Shown: positions 1 through 8,538, numbered from the stretch's first letter. The stretch: DNA of 20,247 nt from Deltaproteobacteria bacterium ADurb.Bin026 (GCA_002071245.1 MWEV01000130.1:1-20247); one strand, 5' to 3'. The notes: generated by a model from the letters alone, not told the origin. Numbers and translations are program-made.

Positions 1-39
1 CACACTACTGGTACGTTCATTTCAAATGCAGTTTTCGGG

Positions 40-777
40 TTAAAACATTTTCTGACCGGTTATCCCCTCAACAATAGCAGGAAGGATGTCACCGGATTTG
101 CCGAAAAGCGAAATATCTGCAATCGAACTTATCGGCGTTGGTTCTAAATTTATTTCAATGACAAATCCACCTTTTTCTTTCACTGTCTGCGGGAAGGAGG
201 CAACAGGGTAAACAGCCCCTGAAGTACCCACTACCATAAGGGTATCACACAAACTCATTACGTTATATGCCTTCTGAGTTTCTTCGGTTGGCATGGATTC
301 GCCAAACCATACCACATCAGGCCTTAGGATGTTTCCACACGCACATAGCGGAGGAATAGATTTTAAAGGCACATCCATAAGCATAGATGTTTTGCCATCT
401 CTCTCACAGCGCACCCGCCAGAGGTTACCGTGAATTTCAATCATGTTTTTAATGCCTGTTCTACCATGAAGCCCGTCGACATTCTGGGTAATAAGGAAAA
501 ACCTCTCGATTATTTCCTCTAATTTCTTGATAGCAAGATGTCCGTTGTTTGGTTCTGCCTTGCCTATTATCCCTCTTCTCCAATCGTACCATTTCCAGAC
601 AACTTCAGGGTCTTTCTTAAACGCCCAAGGCGTGGCAAGTTCCTCTGCCCTGTAGTTTTGCCATAGACCATCATTTCCCCTAAACGTCGGAATACCACTT
701 TCTGCAGATATTCCTGCCCCTGTTATCACAAGGAGGTACCGAGTTTCTTTAAGTCTGTCAATTGCTCGATTAATCAT
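40..777 (-). CDS. cobB: Sir2-family NAD-dependent protein deacylase (CobB type)
   Basis: Sirtuins remove acyl groups from lysines in cytoplasmic proteins, consuming NAD+ and releasing nicotinamide and O-acyl-ADP-ribose. The 245-aa length is normal for a bacterial single-domain sirtuin. Visible motifs are the NAD-binding GAGISAESGIPTFRG at residues 20-34, QNVDGLHG at 98-105, catalytic His116 in EIHGN, and LRPDVVWFGE at 151-160. Tyr64 and Arg67 form the YxxR pair that binds succinyl/malonyl lysine in class III sirtuins (SIRT5, E. coli CobB), so desuccinylase as well as deacetylase activity is likely. The zinc knuckle is incomplete: Cys124, Cys145 and Cys147 are present but the second Cys of the first CxxC is Asp127, a loss also known in E. 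coli CobB. An AGGAG lies upstream of the ATG. A 130-bp gap with a candidate promoter separates it from the DUF2520 gene, so it may be transcribed separately. Confidence 0.93.
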   Translation of the reverse strand: MINRAIDRLKETRYLLVITGAGISAESGIPTFRGNDGLWQNYRAEELATPWAFKKDPEVVWKWYDWRRGIIGKAEPNNGHLAIKKLEEIIERFFLITQNVDGLHGRTGIKNMIEIHGNLWRVRCERDGKTSMLMDVPLKSIPPLCACGNILRPDVVWFGESMPTEETQKAYNVMSLCDTLMVVGTSGAVYPVASFPQTVKEKGGFVIEINLEPTPISSIADISLFGKSGDILPAIVEGITGQKMF

Positions 778-816
778 TTAAAACTCCTTTGATCTGTTCT
801 ATAAGGTTTTCATACT

Positions 817-845
817 ATCCTAACATAAGTTTTCGCTTTGTGTAA
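817..845 (-). promoter_or_regulatory. Candidate sigma70-type promoter for the sirtuin gene
   Basis: Read on the minus strand, TTACAC (840-845) and TAGGAT (817-822) are separated by 17 bp, and a TG one base before the -10 gives an extended -10. It lies about 40 bp upstream of the sirtuin start, in the only sizeable gap in the left half of the window. Assigned from sequence pattern alone. Confidence 0.4.
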
Positions 846-853
846 CACACAAA
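837..853. promoter_or_regulatory. Perfect 7-bp inverted repeat, candidate operator
   Basis: TTTGTGT-N3-ACACAAA is a perfect palindrome overlapping the -35 of the candidate sirtuin promoter. It is too short and has no U-run on either strand, so it is not an intrinsic terminator. A dimeric repressor site is a plausible reading; the 3-bp spacer does not fit a CRP/FNR site, which has 6 bp between half-sites. Confidence 0.3.
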
Positions 854-906
854 ACCGACATCATACGGCCAACACCATGTCCTTTGTCTTTATGTTTTGC
901 CAAAGT

Positions 907-1764
907 CTATGTTCCGTTCAATATCTCCTGCAATCTATCAATGGTTTCGCTGTCAAGCACTTCCCTTTTTTTTACCATCTCAAGCGCCACTGAAGAGAGC
1001 GCCTTATAGACCCGTTTATGGAGTTCAAGATTATCTATTGCATTCAGATGGGACATTACGGTTTCCGCATCTCCCCTTATAATCGGACCAGTAAGAGACA
1101 TTAGCGGACCTTTTGCCTCTATATTATCCAGTGTTGCCTTTATGATTGGGAAAAAAGGCCTAAGCTCTACATGGGCATTATTCATTATTTCCTGGCCCGC
1201 GTAAAGCAGCGCACAAAGAAGATTGCACACATATACAGCAGAAAGATGATAGAGAACCTTGTCCTTCCCGTCTATCTTCACAACATCAAAGCCTATAGCC
1301 TTACCTATATCCGTAAGTATGGGAATCGACTCTTCATTGCCATCGATAAAAATATATGTTTCAGGGATGACACGTATTGCGCTGTCTATATCTGGAAAGG
1401 TCTGCAAAGGATGAAAAGAACCCAACAAGGCACCCTTTGATTCAAGCGAAGAAATTATTGATGAAGGATGGGCGCCGCTTGTATGAAAAAACAGTTTGCC
1501 GTCGAGTTGTTCCGACTTCTCTGATATTTCATCTGCAACCTCCGCGATTGCCCTGTCTTGGGTGGTAATAGCTATGATATCAGAGGCATAAACAGTTTCC
1601 ATGTTTTCGTGTGTGTACAATAATTCACTGCCTATGTATCTTCTCGCATTATCAAGCTGTGACTCAAATTTATCGGATACTGCCACAACATTAAACCCCT
1701 TTTTCTTCATCATATAACCGATTGACGTACCTACCTTACCAGCACCAATGACCCCGATTTTCAT
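907..1764 (-). CDS. Rossmann-like / DUF2520 domain protein
   Basis: Cytoplasmic protein of unknown substrate related to the ProC/ketopantoate-reductase class of NAD(P)-binding enzymes. From the start used here it is 285 aa. A Rossmann nucleotide-binding GAGKVG sits at 7-12, followed by the DUF2520 hallmarks HTSG (94-97), GSFHPLQTF (115-123), YHLSAV (172-177) and LTGPIIRGD (224-232). The start at 1764 puts the Rossmann strand at the N-terminus as in the family, with a GGAAG six bases upstream. An upstream in-frame ATG at 1851 has a stronger GGAGG and would add 29 low-complexity residues, so the start is genuinely uncertain. It follows the AsmA-like gene and is probably the last gene of the long run. 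No specific reaction can be assigned. Confidence 0.88.
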   Translation of the reverse strand: MKIGVIGAGKVGTSIGYMMKKKGFNVVAVSDKFESQLDNARRYIGSELLYTHENMETVYASDIIAITTQDRAIAEVADEISEKSEQLDGKLFFHTSGAHPSSIISSLESKGALLGSFHPLQTFPDIDSAIRVIPETYIFIDGNEESIPILTDIGKAIGFDVVKIDGKDKVLYHLSAVYVCNLLCALLYAGQEIMNNAHVELRPFFPIIKATLDNIEAKGPLMSLTGPIIRGDAETVMSHLNAIDNLELHKRVYKALSSVALEMVKKREVLDSETIDRLQEILNGT

Positions 1765-1851
1765 ACCAATCTTCCGTTTATTACCTCTCTTTTCTTCGTG
1801 GCTCGCAGTTGTCGAGTACCCAGAAACAAGCGTCTTGTCTTTGTTGCCCAT
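1765..1851 (-). other. Possible in-frame N-terminal extension of the DUF2520 gene
   Basis: The frame of the DUF2520 gene stays open upstream to an ATG at 1849-1851 preceded by GGAGGAACA. The added 29 residues are polar and basic and resemble no part of a Rossmann protein. On the plus strand the DNA at about 1799-1823 reads as degenerate heptads (TCGTGGC, TCGCAGT, TGTCGAG), recalling the tandem repeats at the right end of the window. It may be a repeat inserted between an original ribosome binding site and the original start. Confidence 0.35.
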
Positions 1852-1866
1852 TGTTCCTCCACTCTA

Positions 1867-4800
1867 TCATTCAAGCATCTCTTTAGGTAAAACCAATATT
1901 CTTTTAAAATAATCAATCGTTTTAAGTCCCACGCTATCCTTGAAATTCAACGTAACCCCGGGATTTTCCAGTTGCCCCTTAACATTATACCCCACATGCA
2001 AAACACCTTTATCCCTTTTTCTCAAAAAATTTCCCAAGACAGGAATTTTGTCAAGCATCGCATCCAACGTTTGAAGCGGTGATACCGCAACAACAGCATC
2101 TATTGCATTCTTTTTCAAATTCACACTACCACTTCCAGTAACCAACATTGAGGGGCTATCAATAATAAAATCTTTTGTGACAAAAACACCATCGTTTATT
2201 TGAAACGTTGCACCCATCATCCTGTAAGGCAATCCTTTTTTTGCCATATCTGACTTTCCCCTCAAGATATCAGACATATTCAATAATCCAAAAATCTTTG
2301 ACAACATATTCCAGCGTTTTATTAAACCATCTCGACTGTGAATTGCAAGATTACCATTCATGTTTCGAGTCAATTCTGTAAATGTGCCTCCCGATGAGTC
2401 TATATTGCCGTAAATGCTCGTATCGCCCTCTATGAAATGCGACTCTTTATTGAATGATTCCAGAATGAGTTTGCCAAGAAAATTCTTCGTTTTACCGCCT
2501 ATGCTGACATGGGGCGTAGGATCTGAAAAATCTATCGAACCTCGTAAATTCATACTCGATTCAGCAGAGTCGATTTTTAACGAATCGATATTCAATGTCC
2601 TGTTGTCATAAAAGCCATTAAAAAACAACTCTCCCTCTTTTAAATGTGATATCTTTAGTCTTTTTGTGTGAAAAGACATGTCTCCTTTCGCCCTCGATAG
2701 CAGGCTATTTTTGTAAATCACGGGTATCCTGAAATCTCCAACCATTTTTGCCTCATTGTCATCGAATTCGAGGTTCTCCATGTTAATATTAAGAGAAAAA
2801 TGGGGGAAATCTGTCCCCTCAATGCGAAGCACCCCTGTTTTAATCGTGTTTTTCCCAAATTTTGTATCATTTGCGATAATATCAAAGACATCGTCCTTAA
2901 AATAGGATATGAGGTTTATGTCTCTGATAGTCTCTTTTAACCAGGGCAATCTCAAAACACCCCTTTTAATGTCCGCATATCCTCTAATATAAGGCAGTCT
3001 CCTGACGGGAAATGCTAAATCACTTACCGAGGCGTTAAGCTCAAGGTCACCCCCTATTGTTTCACAATCTAAGAAAAACAGTGGCGCAACACTTTCAACG
3101 TCTCTTGCATCCAGTGCAACATCGAAATTGAATATCTTATAGTCATTGATAGTGCCCTTTAGATTCAGTCCAACAATATCGAGACGATATATCAGTTTAT
3201 CAATAGACACATTTCTGTCTTTTTTTTTAATTGCTATGCTTGCACTACTAAGAATTCCTGACTTTTTTTTTATAAAACCAGGCAATAGAAAATAGACTTC
3301 ATCCATGTTGATGTCGCCAATTACCGCAAAAACATCATCGGCATACTTGACAGACAGGTCTATAACCATCTTGCCATCCATTTCCATAGACTGTGCAATA
3401 AAGAATGGTTTTATCTCAGATATATCCAAAAATCCTTTGATTTTAAAGTCCGTGAATCGTTTTTTCCATTTGCCTTTTATCTTTATGCTTGTTGCCCCCT
3501 TGTTGAGAATCAAAGGATCAAATACGATTTCATCATTGTTGAATTCGTATGAACCTTTAGCAGTCACAGACGCCTTTTTCCAGACAACATCGGCGTTGCT
3601 CAACTGGCCAGCCCCTTTTATCGTATAACCCCCTTTTTCGCTACCGGTCAGCGCTATTGTTCCATCGGTGTGTCCATTTCTGAAGTTGAACTCCCCAACA
3701 TCAAACAAAAATGGTACATCTGTAAGGTTGAATGTATATTCACCTTTTAAATCAATTACTTTGTCTCTCGAAAAGGGTATAACACCGGACACACCATTAA
3801 ACACACTTGTTTTGAAATCACCCCTCAATCCTGAAAGATTCAAACTGTTGTTGTCAATAGATATATGCCCGTCAACGTTTTTGAATTGAAGTTTTTTGTA
3901 TGATATTAATGCGCTTTTCAATTCAAGATAGGCATTGAATATATTACGGTTCAAGAGGCTCAACTTCTTGATTCTTACCTTACCCGCATGGATAATATTC
4001 CAGACATCAACCGTTGTACTGGTTAGGTTATTTATATTTAAACAACGCCTTATCGCTTCGAGGTCTATGAAATCTTCTGAGTCAAGCTCCAAATGCGTCA
4101 AACCTCTTTTATCAAATTTCAAATCGAGTTTGAGCATTGTGCCTTTAAAATTCATGCGACTGATTTTTATATCTGTCTCAGCATCATTATGTATCAGTCG
4201 TACATCGCCTTTAATTCTTTCCGTAAAAAGCACCACCGGTTTAGAAGATTCTTTTATTTCCTTATACCCCAGAACTTCAAAAGGACCGGTTATGGAAAAT
4301 TCCCTTTTTTCAAATTTGAAGTCACCGTTTATGTCTGCCTTGCCCTCTATACCATCTGAAAACCTATTCAAATCAAGGGCGGAGATTTTCATGTTTCCCT
4401 TCAAATCCGGTAGGCCAATCCTATATGTGCCCTCACCAGAGGCACAAAGACCTTTAAACCAGTAATCATTATCGATATTTACCGTGAACGTGAACGTTTT
4501 TCCAGGCTTAAAATCATTTATTCTTATTTCATTGATGGTAAACTTTTTGGCGCCGTACTGTAACTTACCGTTTTTTATCTCAAACATGTCTGAGAACAGC
4601 GGAAAAATACGTGTCTTACCTTTCGTATCAACGATCCTTAAATCAAAATCAGTACATATAATGCCTTTTAACCCAAGACCACCTTGTATCCCCACATAAA
4701 ACACCAGACTGCCAACGTTTCCATCGATTTTTCCTTTCATTTTTACATCTGTAAGGCCAACTATAATGGTCTTATCTGCATATTTATAATCGAACCTGGA

Positions 4801-4932
4801 GATATGCACTTCGCTGCCAATGATTTTACCTATTAGATAAGAAGAGACACCTGGTGTGATGAATATTAATATCCCTATAGAAAGCAATGCCAAAAGGCAG
4901 ATTGTAATGGTGAATAGAACGGTTTTTCTCAT
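1867..4932 (-). CDS. AsmA-like envelope protein with AsmA C-terminal domain
   Basis: This 1021-aa protein has one N-terminal membrane anchor (about residues 4-28), then a long periplasmic region of alternating beta-strands with Gly/Asn turns, typical of the AsmA/YhdP/TamB repeating-beta-groove family. The last 200 residues carry the AsmA C-terminal signature: a GSGSVNLKKNAIDAVVAVSPLQ stretch beginning near residue 930, then DAMLDKIPVLGNFL, as in AsmA_2-type proteins. Family members act as bridges for phospholipid transport between inner and outer membrane, or affect outer-membrane assembly; that role is inferred for this one. The start ATG overlaps the ComF stop as ATGA, so translation is coupled. 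The downstream DUF2520 gene follows closely. It is too short and divergent to be called tamB or yhdP. Confidence 0.85.
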   Translation of the reverse strand: MRKTVLFTITICLLALLSIGILIFITPGVSSYLIGKIIGSEVHISRFDYKYADKTIIVGLTDVKMKGKIDGNVGSLVFYVGIQGGLGLKGIICTDFDLRIVDTKGKTRIFPLFSDMFEIKNGKLQYGAKKFTINEIRINDFKPGKTFTFTVNIDNDYWFKGLCASGEGTYRIGLPDLKGNMKISALDLNRFSDGIEGKADINGDFKFEKREFSITGPFEVLGYKEIKESSKPVVLFTERIKGDVRLIHNDAETDIKISRMNFKGTMLKLDLKFDKRGLTHLELDSEDFIDLEAIRRCLNINNLTSTTVDVWNIIHAGKVRIKKLSLLNRNIFNAYLELKSALISYKKLQFKNVDGHISIDNNSLNLSGLRGDFKTSVFNGVSGVIPFSRDKVIDLKGEYTFNLTDVPFLFDVGEFNFRNGHTDGTIALTGSEKGGYTIKGAGQLSNADVVWKKASVTAKGSYEFNNDEIVFDPLILNKGATSIKIKGKWKKRFTDFKIKGFLDISEIKPFFIAQSMEMDGKMVIDLSVKYADDVFAVIGDINMDEVYFLLPGFIKKKSGILSSASIAIKKKDRNVSIDKLIYRLDIVGLNLKGTINDYKIFNFDVALDARDVESVAPLFFLDCETIGGDLELNASVSDLAFPVRRLPYIRGYADIKRGVLRLPWLKETIRDINLISYFKDDVFDIIANDTKFGKNTIKTGVLRIEGTDFPHFSLNINMENLEFDDNEAKMVGDFRIPVIYKNSLLSRAKGDMSFHTKRLKISHLKEGELFFNGFYDNRTLNIDSLKIDSAESSMNLRGSIDFSDPTPHVSIGGKTKNFLGKLILESFNKESHFIEGDTSIYGNIDSSGGTFTELTRNMNGNLAIHSRDGLIKRWNMLSKIFGLLNMSDILRGKSDMAKKGLPYRMMGATFQINDGVFVTKDFIIDSPSMLVTGSGSVNLKKNAIDAVVAVSPLQTLDAMLDKIPVLGNFLRKRDKGVLHVGYNVKGQLENPGVTLNFKDSVGLKTIDYFKRILVLPKEMLE

Positions 4933-5648
4933 GATGGTGTTCGGGCTAATGCAAAAAAGACGATGTAATCCGCGCCTGCCTTCAAGAGTGTGCTGGACGC
5001 CTCCTTTGCGGTAAAACCCGTTGTAAAGAGGTCATCTACAAGCAACAACCTCTTATGCTTTATCATATTGTTGTTTTTTACTGTAAAAACTCCCTTTATG
5101 TTTTTCTTTCTTTCTTCACGGTTAAGCTCATATTGATCCCTTGTTTCCTTTGTCTTACAGAGGACTGAATGTTGCAGCATCTTACCGGTGATAGCAGATA
5201 TCTCTTCCCCTATTATGAAAGACTGGTTAAAACCCCTTTGTTTTAATCTCTTGCTTGTAACAGGAAGTGGTATTATACAATCGAAACTATCGGAAAAACT
5301 CAATATATTGTCTTTGAGAAGTTGTACGAGTCTCCTGCCTACATCTATTCTACCCCTAAACTTGAATGCATGGATTGCGTCTCGCAGTCTGTTTTCAAAA
5401 TAAAACCCGTAATGTCCCTTCTGAAAACCTCTTTTTTCTTCTATACACTCACCACACACAACCTTTTTCCCAATCCATCTTCCACACATAGGACATACCA
5501 TGTTATCTTCAACAAATGAAAAAGAAGAAATGCAACGTCCGCAAAGGGTTTCGCCCTTAGCTCCACATCCGCCGCAGTTTAAAGGATATATGATTTCTAC
5601 AAAGGTTTTGAAAAGTTTATGCGCCGTACTTGTCAAGCCTAAACCCAT
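4929..5648 (-). CDS. comF: ComF family phosphoribosyltransferase-like protein
   Basis: ComF proteins are needed for uptake or handling of single-stranded DNA in natural transformation in some bacteria; in others their role is unknown. From the start used here it is 239 aa. Two zinc knuckles are visible near the N-terminus: CGGC with a following CGRC, then CPMC with CGEC. These are followed by the family motifs RGFNQS, TRDQYELNREERKKNIKGVF and the PRPP-loop-like VDDLFTTGFT. The chosen ATG gives the usual short lead before the first knuckle and overlaps apgM by 32 bp; a TTG at 5636 is an alternative, and an ATG at 5708 would add 20 residues. No strong ribosome binding site precedes any of these, so coupling to apgM is likely. 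Its stop overlaps the AsmA-like start. No other competence genes are nearby. Confidence 0.88.
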   Translation of the reverse strand: MGLGLTSTAHKLFKTFVEIIYPLNCGGCGAKGETLCGRCISSFSFVEDNMVCPMCGRWIGKKVVCGECIEEKRGFQKGHYGFYFENRLRDAIHAFKFRGRIDVGRRLVQLLKDNILSFSDSFDCIIPLPVTSKRLKQRGFNQSFIIGEEISAITGKMLQHSVLCKTKETRDQYELNREERKKNIKGVFTVKNNNMIKHKRLLLVDDLFTTGFTAKEASSTLLKAGADYIVFFALARTPS

Positions 5649-6813
5649 GGGCAAGTGCAAGCGACATGAGTTGCTTGCTGTATATTGTCCCAATACTGCC
5701 TGACACACAATTTTTCTCGTGAAAAACCATTCCGTCTCTTTCTCCCGTCCTGGTTACAACCATAAGCGGTACAGGGTGCCAGCTATGACCTTTAAGTGGA
5801 CATGGGGTGGAATGGTCACCTGTAATGACAAGGACATCCGGCTTCATATCGTAAATCGCTGAAACTATCCTATCAGCCCTCTCTATGGCATCAACTTTAG
5901 CCGGAAAATTTCCATCCTCACCGGCAGTGTCTGTTTCTTTGATGTGCATGAAAAAGAATTGATAGTCATCGTAGTTATTTTTGAGAATCTTTACCATCTC
6001 ATCATAATCTTTAGGTTCTTCTTTAACATCCATGCCAAGGACTTTTGCTATTCCACGGTACATCGGATACGTAGCAATTGCAAGGGCATTCATTTTGTAC
6101 CTTGTGGTAAAGGTCGGTATATCAGGTTTTACAGAGAAACCCCTAAGCAAAACACCGTTTGCTACTTTTTCGTCTTTCAGGAGTTCCTGAACCTTTTTTA
6201 TGAAGGTATTCGTTAAAATACTTGAAAATTCAGCTTCAGCCGATTTTGGGGATGAATATGCAACAGGCCTGTTGTCCTTGTGTGGGTCCGCATCGGTCAG
6301 TTTATCGGAAAGATGTCCGCCTCTGAATATTATTGCAAATCGGTGCGATTTTCCCGGCCTTATAATTAGCTTAACGCCTTCAATTTCAGGGATTGCCTGT
6401 GAAATCAAAGCACACAAACGCTCTGTTTCCTTTGTTTCAATCCTTCCCGCCCTTCTGTCGATTACAACTCCATCTCTTACGGTACAAAAATTTGCCCGTG
6501 CGGCAAGGTCTCCGTCCTGCAGATCCATGTTAAGCCCCAACACCTCAAGCACACCTCTGCCGATTTCATATACCGTAGGGTCATAACCAAAAAGACTCAG
6601 GTGACCGGGTCCGCTACCAGGTGTTATACCAATATCCACTGGAATTATACGGCCTAAAACCCCTCTTTCCAATGCAAGATTATCGATATTGGGTTTTTTT
6701 GCCTTTTCGAGAGGGGTCAGATAAGAAAATTGGGGGTTTGGTATATCGCCAAGCCCATCAAGGATGAGAAATATAACCCTTGCATCATTTGTCAACAATA
6801 GATCGCTAATCAT
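5617..6813 (-). CDS. apgM: 2,3-bisphosphoglycerate-independent phosphoglycerate mutase, archaeal type
   Basis: Interconverts 3- and 2-phosphoglycerate in glycolysis and gluconeogenesis through a phosphoserine intermediate, with divalent metal ions. The 398-aa length fits the ApgM branch of the alkaline-phosphatase superfamily (about 400 aa), not the 510-aa GpmI branch. Visible features are metal-binding LILDGLGD at 16-23, PGSGPGHLSLFGYDP at 65-79 with Ser67 as likely nucleophile, HIKETDTAGEDG at 290-301, and GDHSTP plus GHSWHP (332-347) as the C-terminal metal ligands. The ATG shares a base with the preceding stop (TAATG) and has a GGGAGGG upstream. The position after nadD-rsfS is where related genomes often carry a phosphoglycerate mutase; here the isoform is the archaeal type. 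Confidence 0.94.
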   Translation of the reverse strand: MISDLLLTNDARVIFLILDGLGDIPNPQFSYLTPLEKAKKPNIDNLALERGVLGRIIPVDIGITPGSGPGHLSLFGYDPTVYEIGRGVLEVLGLNMDLQDGDLAARANFCTVRDGVVIDRRAGRIETKETERLCALISQAIPEIEGVKLIIRPGKSHRFAIIFRGGHLSDKLTDADPHKDNRPVAYSSPKSAEAEFSSILTNTFIKKVQELLKDEKVANGVLLRGFSVKPDIPTFTTRYKMNALAIATYPMYRGIAKVLGMDVKEEPKDYDEMVKILKNNYDDYQFFFMHIKETDTAGEDGNFPAKVDAIERADRIVSAIYDMKPDVLVITGDHSTPCPLKGHSWHPVPLMVVTRTGERDGMVFHEKNCVSGSIGTIYSKQLMSLALAHGFRLDKYGA

Positions 6814-8180
6814 TAAACACCCTCCCTTCCCCAGCCTTCACCTTCATAATACATCTTTAGTTCAGATGATTCGATGGGCAAAAAGCCTTCTTTCTTTACA
6901 TTCACGGTATCCCAGTAGTTACAATTATCACAAAAATTGACCCATTCCACCTTCTTGGCACCACAGTTGGTACAAACAAACGGTATATAGACATGCTCAG
7001 CAGGAAATGCCTTTCTAAATTCACTGACAGCCTTTCCCATCTCACCCTTGTGGATGTACGCCTCAGCCATTGCCTTATGAAGACCCTTAAACTCGAGTCC
7101 TTCTGAAAACAGAACCGTTAACGTATCGATTGATTCATCGATCATCCCAAGCCTCAAGCACAGCCTTGCATAAAGAAAAAGTATGAGATAATTGTCTGGC
7201 GATATATCGATTATCCGTCTGTAGATCTTCAGAATAACCTCCGGGTCACCCCTGTCTATGAATAGATCTTCCATTTTCAGCAGAAAAATAATATGGCCTG
7301 TTTTTGAATAACCCCTTCCATATACCCTGCCTGCTTCATTCAGCTTATCAGTCATCTTATACACTTCAGCCAACAATATATATGAAGGTATAAACCTCTT
7401 GTCCTCACTGATAATTTCTTTTAACTCTTTGATTATAGCGTCTGAATGTCCTTCAAAGTTTTTCTCAAACAATTCCTCAACTTTTCCGTAACGTATGCCG
7501 AGCGCCCTTAGATCTTCATCCTTTGTTTTGATGAACTTTCTTATCTTTCCTTCAACATTGTAAGCCTCTTCCCAATTTCTGCTTGAGATATAGTAGTCTC
7601 TCAACATGATGAGCGCATCTATGTTTGACTCGTTGATTTCCAATATTTCTTTAGTCTCTTCTTCTAACTTCTCTGTTTTCTTTGCAAGAAGCCTTATCCT
7701 AACCTTTTTCAAGATTATTGATTCCCTTTTTCCAATATTTGTCTCAGCAAACTCAAGGGTTTCTATTGCCTTGTCATATTCTTTTGTAGAAACATACAGA
7801 TCAGAAAGTCGCATATAGGTTTCTTCTATGTCTGGCGCTTTTCTTGTAACTTTGTTAAGCGTTTCTATGGCCTTTTCCCTGTCCCCCCTCATCTCGTATG
7901 ATTTTGCACGTTCTAACAGATCCCTGAATTCATCCTTTCTTTTTTCTTTACGATCTTCCCTCCAATCTGTCACAAGCCTTTTGATGTCATAGAAAAAACT
8001 TATTATGATTGAGAAAATAACACCGAGGACAAACGACACTACAACATATGTTGCAACACTTGTTTCGTAATGCTTTCCGTACCCAACATACAGCTTAACA
8101 CTTTCAGGATTGAGTTGATCAATATATATGTAAAATATCAAAAAAAGGAGAAAAAGAAAAAAGAAGATTTTAAATTTCAT
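6813..8180 (-). CDS. LapA-LapB-like fusion: membrane anchor, TPR repeats, rubredoxin-like zinc ribbon
   Basis: 455 aa. The N-terminus has two membrane helices (about 3-20 and 41-63) separated by a short extracytoplasmic loop, followed by a strongly charged segment; this is the layout of LapA (DUF1049). Then come TPR repeats to about residue 390 and a C-terminal zinc ribbon, CTNC (403-406) and CDNC (417-420) followed by WDT, as in LapB/YciM. In E. coli LapA and LapB are separate and control LpxC turnover, and so lipopolysaccharide synthesis, through FtsH. A similar role is inferred. The start at 8180 puts the first helix at the N-terminus and lies 4 nt after the stop of the DksA-like gene. An upstream ATG at 8222 would add 14 basic residues. 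Confidence 0.8.
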   Translation of the reverse strand: MKFKIFFFLFLLFLIFYIYIDQLNPESVKLYVGYGKHYETSVATYVVVSFVLGVIFSIIISFFYDIKRLVTDWREDRKEKRKDEFRDLLERAKSYEMRGDREKAIETLNKVTRKAPDIEETYMRLSDLYVSTKEYDKAIETLEFAETNIGKRESIILKKVRIRLLAKKTEKLEEETKEILEINESNIDALIMLRDYYISSRNWEEAYNVEGKIRKFIKTKDEDLRALGIRYGKVEELFEKNFEGHSDAIIKELKEIISEDKRFIPSYILLAEVYKMTDKLNEAGRVYGRGYSKTGHIIFLLKMEDLFIDRGDPEVILKIYRRIIDISPDNYLILFLYARLCLRLGMIDESIDTLTVLFSEGLEFKGLHKAMAEAYIHKGEMGKAVSEFRKAFPAEHVYIPFVCTNCGAKKVEWVNFCDNCNYWDTVNVKKEGFLPIESSELKMYYEGEGWGREGV

Positions 8181-8184
8181 TTTA

Positions 8185-8538
8185 TCACAAACCCTTTTCT
8201 TCCATCTGTCTTTTGCACGCAATACAATAACGCGCCACAGGATTTACCTCAAGTCTTTTTTCATTTATTTTATCATCACATTCTTCACAAATGCCATAGG
8301 TTTCGTTTACTATCTTATCAAGAGAATGGTCAATATCTTTTAACAACCTTAAATCATTATTACTTATGCTCATCAAAATATCTGCGTTATATGTGTTGCT
8401 TGCTGCATCTGCCATATCTTGGATACCATCTGTTCCCAATGTATAAGAATCCTCTTTAAGTTTCTTCGCTTTGGTGAGTATATCGTCTCTCATCTTCAAC
8501 AATCTCGTTCTGAAGTGTTCAAGTTTTTCTTTTTCCAT
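8185..8538 (-). CDS. DksA/TraR family zinc-finger protein
   Basis: 117 aa. A helical N-terminal half carries DMADAAS at 41-47, whose acidic pair (Asp41, Asp44) corresponds to the coiled-coil tip residues of DksA that enter the RNA polymerase secondary channel. The C4 zinc finger is Cys84, Cys87, Cys105 and Cys108, inside the conserved YGICEEC...RLEVNPVARYCIACK frame. DksA-type proteins tune transcription with ppGpp during starvation. The protein is shorter than E. coli DksA (151 aa) and is best called a DksA/TraR family member. The start overlaps the end of rsfS by 20 bp and is preceded by GAGGTG, so it is translated from its own site within the rsfS message. Confidence 0.9.
   Translation of the reverse strand: MEKEKLEHFRTRLLKMRDDILTKAKKLKEDSYTLGTDGIQDMADAASNTYNADILMSISNNDLRLLKDIDHSLDKIVNETYGICEECDDKINEKRLEVNPVARYCIACKRQMEEKGL

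Noticed and set aside
1..39. Possible terminator or gene beyond the sirtuin stop
   Set aside because: Only a 5-bp CATTT/AAATG inverted repeat and no open frame long enough to judge; nothing supportable at this edge.
3935..4465. Plus-strand open frame of 176 codons inside the AsmA-like gene
   Set aside because: No recognisable domain, antisense to a well-supported gene, and plus-strand frames are common shadows in AT-rich beta-repeat coding sequence.
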